From Calothrix sp. NIES-2098 (lineage in GTDB: Bacteria > Cyanobacteriota > Cyanobacteriia > Cyanobacteriales > Nostocaceae), in the NCBI GenBank assembly GCA_002368175.1, contig AP018172.1:2044001-2108000 (forward strand): 64,000 nucleotides of DNA, given 5' to 3'. Positions within the stretch are counted from its first letter, which is position 1. Each line of letters starts with the position of its first letter. Positions 26,633 through 33,371 of this stretch are shown in pieces. The translations under genes and the position numbers were made by a program. A model generated the notes under the pieces. That model was not told where the DNA came from, ran no database searches, and saw only the letters and a program-made list of their open reading frames with translations.

Positions 26633-28108
26633 ATGCCTAATTCGTTATTTATTGAACAGCATGATGATGGTATTGCCTTTTATATAAATGGAGATTTGCA
26701 GTTTGATACTGCTGATGAGGCAATATATCATGAGTATTTGGTAATTCCGGCAATAGCTTTAGCAAGTCAGAGATTTCCTCAAACACCTTTGCGCGTGTTG
26801 ATTTGTGGTGGTGGCGATGGATTAGCAGCCAGGGATTTATTAAGATTTTCCCAAATTCAAGAAATTACTTTAGTAGATTACAATCCAGAAGTTTTAGAAC
26901 TAGCAAACACTGTATTTAAACCTTATAATTTGGGAAGTTTAGAGTCAGATAAGCTAACTGTCTATACTCAAGAAGCCTTTGAATTTGTTTCCCAACAGCC
27001 AAATAACTACTATCACGTTATAATTTGTGATTTTACCTATCCCCATTCCTCAGAAGACACCAAGATATATAGTCAAGAATGGTTTCAAGAACTCCATCGC
27101 GTTTTAATACCTGCGGGACTAATTTGCACTAACGGCGTGTCTCCAGAAAATAGAACAAAGGGTTTTTGGTGCTTATATCAAACCTTGCTATCAGCAGATT
27201 TTAAAGTCAAGCCTTTACACCTAACTATCCCTTCATTTTCCGAGCTTGGTTATGGTAACTGGGGCTTCTTTTTAGCTTCATCGCAATCAATTACGCAAGG
27301 TGAAATAGAAACACTAAATTTCCCAGAAAATTTACATTTCCTCACTCATAATCAGCTATTAAATGCCTTTGTATTTAAGAATGCGATCGCAGAATCTCGA
27401 TATGATGTATTAATTCACAGTTTAGATAGTCCGCAATTATTCTATTACTTGCTAAATTCTCAATCTAATCAAGAATATTTAGACTTACAAGCTGACACCC
27501 GTATCGATTTTTTAGATATTGAAGAACAGGTGACAGCCCAAATTGGTGAAGGTGATTTGCTAGATTTAGAATCAGTAACAAAGTTTTGGATAGAAAATAT
27601 TTACTCTAACCCAGCAGCGCCAGAAAATTTACCAGATATAAATCGATATTTACCCGTACGCCATCGCTACCATAGCCAAAATATGACATCAGCTTGGTTA
27701 GCAAATCTTAAAGAATTATTGGCAGAAATTGATATTAAAGAGTTATTGAATAGTCTATTAGCAAAAGCGCAGGAACTACCACCACAAATTGCCAGCGATT
27801 TGAAAAGATTAGCCGATCAAATTAACTCTAATCAGCCGTTAGCAAAACTACCTCCGCAAACTGTTGAATTTATTGCCATGCTATCGGTAACGCTATTAAT
27901 GGCAAATTTAGTAGCACCAGACTCAGTATTTGCTAAAGGTTACTATTCTAGTGGTAGCAGTAGCAGTAGCAGTAGCAGTAGCAGTAGCAGTAGTGGTGAT
28001 TATATCGGTGATGGTGGAAGCTTTGGTAACAAATTTACAGGTTTTGTGTTGACTGCTATAGGCGGAATCTGGTTAAGTAGTTTATTCTCACGCCCAAGAG
28101 ATGAATAA
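26633..28108 (+). CDS. Spermidine synthase-like methyltransferase-fold protein with membrane C-terminus
   Basis: 491 residues from the ATG at 26633; the open frame reaches 26558 but would overlap the DUF4178 gene, and the family begins around SLFIEQHDDGIAFYINGDLQ. Residues ~20-240 have the aminopropyltransferase fold: AIYHEYLVIPA, nucleotide loop VLICGGGDGLAARDLL, LVDYNPEVLELA, and IICDFTYPHSSEDTKIYSQE. The D-P-x-G motif region of true spermidine synthases is altered, so polyamine synthesis is not assured. Residues ~250-420 are a family-specific extension. Near the end comes a hydrophobic helix (FIAMLSVTLLMANLVAP), a run of 13 serines, and a second helix (FTGFVLTAIGGIWLSSLF). Probably membrane-bound and working with the DUF4178 protein. 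Confidence 0.82.
   Translation: MPNSLFIEQHDDGIAFYINGDLQFDTADEAIYHEYLVIPAIALASQRFPQTPLRVLICGGGDGLAARDLLRFSQIQEITLVDYNPEVLELANTVFKPYNLGSLESDKLTVYTQEAFEFVSQQPNNYYHVIICDFTYPHSSEDTKIYSQEWFQELHRVLIPAGLICTNGVSPENRTKGFWCLYQTLLSADFKVKPLHLTIPSFSELGYGNWGFFLASSQSITQGEIETLNFPENLHFLTHNQLLNAFVFKNAIAESRYDVLIHSLDSPQLFYYLLNSQSNQEYLDLQADTRIDFLDIEEQVTAQIGEGDLLDLESVTKFWIENIYSNPAAPENLPDINRYLPVRHRYHSQNMTSAWLANLKELLAEIDIKELLNSLLAKAQELPPQIASDLKRLADQINSNQPLAKLPPQTVEFIAMLSVTLLMANLVAPDSVFAKGYYSSGSSSSSSSSSSSSSGDYIGDGGSFGNKFTGFVLTAIGGIWLSSLFSRPRDE
27956..27991 (+). repeat. AGCAGT hexanucleotide microsatellite
   Basis: Six perfect AGCAGT units, then AGT, encode 13 consecutive serines between two membrane helices of the spermidine-synthase-like protein. 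Slippage by whole units would change linker length without breaking the frame. Confidence 0.95.
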
Positions 28109-28118
28109 ATATCAAAAA

Positions 28119-28673
28119 TTAAGTATTCAGCCTTTCATAACCACCAAAAAAGAGCAGCCAGACTACGACAATTATCCAATGTATTACCACAGATGGCCAC
28201 AAAGACCCACTTTGGAAATAAGCAATAGTACACGCAATTCCTAACAGTGCTGCTTGTAATAAAAAAACTGGATTCATGAATGTTGGGAATCCAGCAGGAT
28301 ATGCTGTTAAAGCGTTTAGAGGATGGTAAACAATAAAAATTGCCAAACTTATACATCCCCACAATATCTTTTTTACTGTTGAAACATCTTCTGTAAGATG
28401 AGGCAATAGTAAAACTCGAAAAAATATCTCCTCAGCGATTGCAGGTGCAAACAAGCAAATGAATATAACTTGGATAATTTTCTCTAATGTTAATTGGGGC
28501 AAACCAAACTTGAGAAATCCAAAGTATAACCCCAATGGTAAAGCAATTAATGTATAAAATACTAACAGTAATATTGAATTTACCCAAGAAGAGACAGCAG
28601 GAATTGTTGATATTGCTTTCTTTAGACGATGAATTATCTTTAAACTAACTAAACTATTCAATTGGTTTCGCAT
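28119..28673 (-). CDS. CPBP family intramembrane glutamic protease
   Basis: 184 residues, mostly hydrophobic with about five membrane helices. Conserved CAAX/CPBP motifs: AEEIFFRVLLLPHL (the EExxxR motif with catalytic Glu), FIVYHPLNAL (motif 2, His), and SLWPSVVIHWIIVVVW (motif 3, His). Family members process prenylated or bacteriocin-type substrates, or protect against them; many bacterial ones have unknown clients. Last gene of the minus-strand group after the MoxR gene (28 nt apart), so probably part of that operon. Convergent with the spermidine-synthase-like gene, 10 nt between stops. Confidence 0.88.
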   Translation of the reverse strand: MRNQLNSLVSLKIIHRLKKAISTIPAVSSWVNSILLLVFYTLIALPLGLYFGFLKFGLPQLTLEKIIQVIFICLFAPAIAEEIFFRVLLLPHLTEDVSTVKKILWGCISLAIFIVYHPLNALTAYPAGFPTFMNPVFLLQAALLGIACTIAYFQSGSLWPSVVIHWIIVVVWLLFFGGYERLNT

Positions 28674-28701
28674 TGTGTATTTACAGGCTCATCTTTATCC
28701 T

Positions 28702-29652
28702 TCATCTTGGAACTGGAACCTGATTTATTACCGATGCAATTACCGCATCGATTTGTAAACCATCAAGCATTGCTTCTGGTTTGAGAATCAGGCGATGTCG
28801 CAGTAATGGCGATGCAACAGCTTTGATATCATCTGGCGTCACAAAATTCCTTCCTTCTAACCATGCAGCTGCTTGAGATGTCTGCAACCAAGCACCAGCT
28901 GCGCGTGGTGATGCACCCAAAGCTAATTCGGGATGCTGGCGTGATGTTTTGACCAAAGCTAGCAGATAATCAATAATTGTTTCAGATACTTTAACCTCTT
29001 TAACTGCTTGCCGTGCCTGCAAAATTTCGTTGACTGTTGCTAAAGGTTTGAGACGATCTATATCTCCACGCCGCGCTGCAAACCCCGCCTGACGGTTGAG
29101 TAACATTTGCTTTTCCGCAGCTCGATCTGGGTAATCTACAGCTAATTTGAATAAAAACCTATCTAGTTGCGCCTCTGGTAAAGGATAAGTTCCCTCAAAT
29201 TCTAGAGGATTTTGTGTAGCAATTACCCAAAATAATTCTGGCAAGGGCAAACTTTCACCATCAAGAGTTACCTGCATTTCTTCCATCGCTTCTAACAGCG
29301 CCGCTTGGGTTTTAGGGGGAGTGCGATTAATTTCATCTGCTAGTAGTACTTCCGTAAAAACTGGGCCTTTTTTGAGAGTAAAACTGCGGCTATTTAAGTC
29401 AAAAATATTTGTACCAGTAATATCTGATGGTAATACATCTGGTGTTAATTGAATCCGGCGAAACTCTGCTTGAATTAATTGCGCCAATACTTTTACTAAA
29501 AGTGTTTTGCCAGTTCCCGGAACCCCTTCCAAAATTATGTGCCCACCTGCTAGCATTGCCACTATTAGCTGTTGTACAAGGTTGGACTGTCCGACAATTA
29601 TTTGGTTAAGACCTTGTTCAAGGCGAATTAAAATAGAATGAATTTCGCTCAT
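28702..29652 (-). CDS. MoxR family AAA+ ATPase
   Basis: 316 residues. Walker A GVPGTGKTLL (~43-52), Walker B VLLADEINRTPPKTQAALLEA, sensor WVIATQNPLEFEGTYPLPEA, and the C-terminal lid RAAGAWLQTSQAAAW. MoxR ATPases act as chaperones for assembly or activation of partner complexes, generally encoded with von Willebrand A or DUF58 proteins; here the partners are membrane proteins of DUF4350 and DUF4129 type. No metal-ion-dependent adhesion protein is visible in this stretch. Upstream 179 bp separates it from the DUF4350 gene, long enough for its own promoter. Confidence 0.93.
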   Translation of the reverse strand: MSEIHSILIRLEQGLNQIIVGQSNLVQQLIVAMLAGGHIILEGVPGTGKTLLVKVLAQLIQAEFRRIQLTPDVLPSDITGTNIFDLNSRSFTLKKGPVFTEVLLADEINRTPPKTQAALLEAMEEMQVTLDGESLPLPELFWVIATQNPLEFEGTYPLPEAQLDRFLFKLAVDYPDRAAEKQMLLNRQAGFAARRGDIDRLKPLATVNEILQARQAVKEVKVSETIIDYLLALVKTSRQHPELALGASPRAAGAWLQTSQAAAWLEGRNFVTPDDIKAVASPLLRHRLILKPEAMLDGLQIDAVIASVINQVPVPR

Positions 29653-29831
29653 ATAGGGTTACAAAATACTTATAAATTAATTTGTAATTTAGATATTCAG
29701 AATTTGGAACTAAAGCAGTGGAAATTATTGCCTGATTTTAGGCGATCGCTAGAAATTATTATTTTTAATTAACAATTTGTAATTGGGGGATACCCATCAT
29801 GCTCAGAAGATACCCACAAAAAAATTACGAA

Positions 29832-30920
29832 TTAGTAATTATTTTTGATGGTTCGCCATTGCCCCAACCAGCTTAACAGTTCTCGTTCGCGCATGGGGCG
29901 TTTTTGCGATCGCCATTTTAAAACTGTAGCTAGTTCAACAGAATTACTACCTGTTTTCTCAAGCCAGATATCAATCAAAGCTTGAGGTTCTAGTAAAATT
30001 TCACCTAATCCTAAAGCCTTTTGTATTTGTAGTTGTTCTTCTTTACCGACCATTTCCACAACAAAATCGGTGGATTCAGCTTTTTGTAAAACACCTGCCA
30101 AAGCTTGGATATATGCTTCACTGTTATCTAAAACTGGCGTTTCTAAAGGTACTGGCTTACCAAACCGACGATTTTGCGCCCAAATTAATACTAGTAGTAA
30201 TATGCCTGCCTGCAATAAAGCCACAATCAAAGGCTGTTTAGCAAAATAACTCAATAAGTCGTCTTGACCTTCTTTTTTGCGCACATCAGCATCTTTATAA
30301 CCATGAATGTATTCATCAACAAAAATGGCGTTATTTTGTTTGCTGACTAAATCTGCAAGAAATTTAAAATTGCTTAAATAATCTTGATAGGCATTGGCTG
30401 CTAAATAGGGAGTTGTGGAAAAAATAACTTTTCCTTTGCCATACTTTTGTTGCCAAACCACAGCACCAAAGCGATCGCCTAAAGAAATTTCTGCTTTATC
30501 TGCTTTCTGATGGCGTCTTGTTGTCGCAATCTTAACATCACCAAAGGGCGATTTTTGCATGGTGTTAAATTCTGCTGCTGTTGCTTGGTAACGCACGCCT
30601 AAAATTACCAAAGTATTACCTTTTTCTATCCAAGCACGTTTCTCGGAATTGACAATTGGTGGATTGAGATTGCTGTTTACTTGTAATAAAGTAACTGGGT
30701 TTTTCTCTACCTTGATATCATCCCAAGGCTTTTGCCAGCGCTTGATGGAAGTTCCTTGCTCTTGCATAAAAGCATACCAAGCACCATAGCCATCAGCAGC
30801 ACGATTATAGGTGGAACCACTGTTGATTGTGCTATTCTGGGGAGCCGCTATCAAGCTGACTAAAATTATAACCGCCAGGGCGATCGCTCCCAGCCAAGCC
30901 AAGCGGTTTGAACGCTTCAT
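29832..30920 (-). CDS. DUF4350 domain membrane protein
   Basis: 362 residues. Membrane helix at ~8-26 (AWLGAIALAVIILVSLIAA), extracytoplasmic DUF4350 domain (~40-215: NSGSTYNRAADGYGAWYAFM, GNTLVILGVRYQ, GKVIFSTTPYLAANAYQDYL, IFVDEYIHGYKD), second helix at ~235-252 (LIVALLQAGILLLVLIWAQ), and a cytoplasmic C-terminal domain (RFGKPVPLETP onward). The extracytoplasmic part looks like a GATase1-like/ThuA fold used as a binding domain. These proteins go with DUF4129 and MoxR in many bacteria and are thought to act at the envelope. Molecular function unproven. Confidence 0.87.
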   Translation of the reverse strand: MKRSNRLAWLGAIALAVIILVSLIAAPQNSTINSGSTYNRAADGYGAWYAFMQEQGTSIKRWQKPWDDIKVEKNPVTLLQVNSNLNPPIVNSEKRAWIEKGNTLVILGVRYQATAAEFNTMQKSPFGDVKIATTRRHQKADKAEISLGDRFGAVVWQQKYGKGKVIFSTTPYLAANAYQDYLSNFKFLADLVSKQNNAIFVDEYIHGYKDADVRKKEGQDDLLSYFAKQPLIVALLQAGILLLVLIWAQNRRFGKPVPLETPVLDNSEAYIQALAGVLQKAESTDFVVEMVGKEEQLQIQKALGLGEILLEPQALIDIWLEKTGSNSVELATVLKWRSQKRPMRERELLSWLGQWRTIKNNY

Positions 30921-30959
30921 ATTTTATACGGGTTAATGCTGAACTTATGGTCAATAGTC

Positions 30960-31110
30960 TTTTGTGATTTGTCATTTGTTATTGGTCATTTGTTATTTGT
31001 CCTCCCTTCGGGTGACGCTCCTTCGTCGCTAACGCTACGCTAACGCCAGTCGCCTGCGGAGGGAAACCCTCCCGCAGCGCTGGTCTCACCTTGTCTCCCC
31101 ACACTCCCCA
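30960..31110. repeat. Composite short-repeat and palindrome cluster
   Basis: TTTGTCATTTGTTATTGGTC repeats, then an imperfect palindrome built from CTGCGGAGGG, AAA and CCCTCCCGCAG (31054-31080), then CCCCACACTCCCCACAC. Located between the DUF4129 and DUF4350 genes, so transcribed within the presumed operon. Non-coding. Confidence 0.75.
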
Positions 31111-31116
31111 CACTTC

Positions 31117-31725
31117 CTAATCTCCAGCAATTTCCCGATACGCCTGCTGGCAATGCTCATAATTTTCGGGCAAAATTTCCGTATCGCTAAAACATAATTG
31201 TTCGTGAGTAGTAATTAACGTTTCATAGGGCTCAATGGTGGTGACAGAGGAACGTAGCAATTGCAAATATTCGCCATCAGTACGGCTGGGTTGGTGGCGA
31301 ACAACACTAGTATCATGCAAGTGCTGTAATATCGCCATGTATAAACATCGGCAAGCTTCTCTGTAATTACCCTGACGATAAAATTCTTGCGATCGCGCCA
31401 ACCACAAACTCACAGATAACTCACTGGAGATAATTGTTGTGCCAGCACCAATATAATTATCTCTCCCACTCAACCAAGAATACACATAAGGGCTGAATTC
31501 TCGCCATAATAGCCAAACCAACCAAACCACGAATAGACCAAGTACAAGCCAAAACAGCCACTTCAGTAACTCACTTAGCCAAGGACTTATTGACCAACCG
31601 GGAGGTAATACTGGTAACGCTGATTCTAAGCGAGAAAATTGATACTCTATCCATTCTCCCGCTTGTTGTTGTAACTGAGAAAGCTGCCAATCCCAGCTTG
31701 TTTTTTCAAAGTTGTCTGTGGACAT
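31117..31725 (-). CDS. DUF4129 domain membrane protein
   Basis: 202 residues from the ATG at 31725 (MSTDNFEKTS); ten extra in-frame codons lie upstream but overlap repeat-type sequence. One membrane helix (~57-77, LLKWLFWLVLGLFVVWLVWL) and a C-terminal DUF4129 domain (~100-200: ARSQEFYRQGNYREACRCLY, YLQLLRSS, CFSDTEILPENYEHCQQAY). DUF4129 commonly sits at the end of transglutaminase-like or MoxR-associated proteins. First gene of the minus-strand cluster DUF4129-DUF4350-MoxR-CPBP. Confidence 0.85.
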   Translation of the reverse strand: MSTDNFEKTSWDWQLSQLQQQAGEWIEYQFSRLESALPVLPPGWSISPWLSELLKWLFWLVLGLFVVWLVWLLWREFSPYVYSWLSGRDNYIGAGTTIISSELSVSLWLARSQEFYRQGNYREACRCLYMAILQHLHDTSVVRHQPSRTDGEYLQLLRSSVTTIEPYETLITTHEQLCFSDTEILPENYEHCQQAYREIAGD

Positions 31726-31793
31726 AGAAAATGATATTGGATTGCAGGGGGACAAGGAAGCAGGGGGAAGAAGAAATAACTAATAACAAAGCG

Positions 31794-31831
31794 CAAAGTC
31801 GGAGCCGAGGTTTCCTCGGATCAGAACTTTG
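31794..31831. repeat. Palindromic repeat CAAAGT..CCGAGG TTT CCTCGG..ACTTTG
   Basis: Core hairpin CCGAGG/CCTCGG with loop TTT and outer arms CAAAGT and ACTTTG. It is flanked by the short-repeat types AACTAATAACAAA and ATGACCAATGAC. Just downstream of the DUF2243 stop, so it may also act on 3' ends. Confidence 0.6.
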
Positions 31832-31847
31832 TAAGAATGACCAATGA

Positions 31848-32330
31848 CTATTTTGCAAATTTGCTACTTTTTATCATGAGCCAGCCAACCACAACAAGTA
31901 GTGCCCCAAAGATGAGAAATCCCAAATCCCAAGCTAGCTGATTTGGCCCGGGTTTTACGTGATGAATACCGAGAATTTGGTGATCTATCAGCCCTTCAAC
32001 TACGTTAAACAATCCAAAACCGAGAAGTATAGACCCGATAAAAATTTGGGATGACCAAGGAACATCATCACGCCCCCCAGCCCGCCATAACAAAGCTACT
32101 CCCACCACAGTCAGCACCCAATCTAAGGCATGAAATAACCCGTCCCATACCATGTTCAAATCAATATTTGGGGTGTTGGTTAGGGGTCTAACATTACTTA
32201 ACATGTGATGCCATTGGAGAATCTGATGTAGCACAATGCCATCAATAAATCCTCCTAGACCTAAACCAAGGAAAATTCCCGCAGCGATCAACGGTGTAGG
32301 TTTGTTAATGCTCTCACTCTTGGTCTCCAT
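31848..32330 (-). CDS. DUF2243 membrane protein
   Basis: 160 residues from the ATG at 32330, preceded by GAGG; another ATG (32342) and a TTG (32348) lie upstream in frame. Four membrane helices with histidines at helix ends: GFIDGIVLHQILQWHHMLSN, LFHALDWVLTVVGVALLW, NVVEGLIDHQILGIHHVKPG, then a last helix LGFLIFGALLVVVGWLMI. The repeated (D)GxxxHQILxxHH pattern is the family hallmark and may bind a metal. Function unknown. Confidence 0.88.
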   Translation of the reverse strand: METKSESINKPTPLIAAGIFLGLGLGGFIDGIVLHQILQWHHMLSNVRPLTNTPNIDLNMVWDGLFHALDWVLTVVGVALLWRAGGRDDVPWSSQIFIGSILLGFGLFNVVEGLIDHQILGIHHVKPGPNQLAWDLGFLIFGALLVVVGWLMIKSSKFAK

Positions 32331-32511
32331 ACTCAACCTCATAGACAAGCATTTTTACCACCATAGAATTTTTTGGCAAGTGATATCTTCTGTCTTGAGG
32401 CAAATGCTAGCGTTCCATTTAAAGCGGACAATTTTCTGCTATAGAGTCCTTAAAGACTCTAATTACCATATACAGGCATGATATAAATTGATATTCAAGA
32501 GCAATTTTCAA

Positions 32512-32997
32512 ATGACTATTTACTTTTACAAGGTTTGGCAGCCTTATGGCTGTTTTTCTAACTTTTCTTTGCATGGAATTCAAATCCAAGGTACTTACTG
32601 GCCAACAGTTGAACATTATTACCAAGCACAAAAGTTTGTTGGCACCATAGATGCGGCGATTATACCCGCAATCCATAACGCCCAAACGCCAGAAGACGCT
32701 GCTGCTTTAGGACGCTGTAGTACCCGCCAAATCCGGGCTGATTGGGAATTGGTCAAAACTCAGGTAATGCGAGAAGCTGTACTCAAAAAATTTCTCACTC
32801 ATGCTGATATTCAAGATATTCTCCTGTCTACAGGCAATGAAATTTTAGTAGAAAATTCCCCCAAGGATTATTTTTGGGGTTGTGGTGCAAATAAAACTGG
32901 TCAAAACCATCTTGGTAAAGTTCTTATGAGTGTACGTGAAGAAATTCGCAAGTTAGTATCTGTCACAGCAATTGCCGAAAAATACTTGCACCATTAA
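32512..32997 (+). CDS. NADAR family N-glycosidase-like protein
   Basis: 161 residues from the ATG at 32512 (MTIYFYKV); eight upstream codons are in frame but not conserved. Motifs of the NADAR/YbiA fold: CFSNFSLHGIQIQGTYWPTV, EHYYQAQKFVG, and ENSPKDYFWGCGANKTGQNH. YbiA-type enzymes cleave the N-glycosidic bond of early riboflavin intermediates to remove reactive damage products; other NADAR proteins act on NAD- or ADP-ribose derivatives, including reversal of guanine ADP-ribosylation. Length suits YbiA. Stands alone, followed by a clear terminator. Confidence 0.9.
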   Translation: MTIYFYKVWQPYGCFSNFSLHGIQIQGTYWPTVEHYYQAQKFVGTIDAAIIPAIHNAQTPEDAAALGRCSTRQIRADWELVKTQVMREAVLKKFLTHADIQDILLSTGNEILVENSPKDYFWGCGANKTGQNHLGKVLMSVREEIRKLVSVTAIAEKYLHH

Positions 32998-33028
32998 TTA
33001 CATTGTATACTTTGAGATTTTCTACCAA

Positions 33029-33050
33029 AGGGGAATAAATAAATTCCCCT
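33029..33050 (+). terminator. Terminator after NADAR gene
   Basis: 8-bp stem AGGGGAAT/ATTCCCCT with 6-nt loop AAATAA, followed by ATTTTAATGG, 31 nt after the stop codon. Confidence 0.7.
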
Positions 33051-33371
33051 ATTTTAATGGCTTTTACTCTATAAAATTCGTGATATTTAATTATTTCTTT
33101 AAATATAGAATCTCAATATATTGTCAATCTTTATACCTATTATAGATAATTTTGTGAATTTTTTTAATTTGCATAAAATTACCGTATACATATTAAGATT
33201 TAAGGTTATAAAATTAATTGTTTAATAATTAACTTTTTCTTAAGCTTTTAACTTTGAAACTTCAGAGTTTTCCGTAACAAGTTCAAATACGCACGATCGA
33301 TTCGGCGAACAAACTTTCATTAAGGAAAAGTTGAAGATTCTTTTTATACATTACTTAAATTTATATAACTA
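33051..33371. other. AT-rich leader of photoreceptor kinase gene
   Basis: About 320 bp of very AT-rich DNA with no ORF. It must hold the promoter of the kinase at 33372; I cannot single out a box with confidence. Confidence 0.5.
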
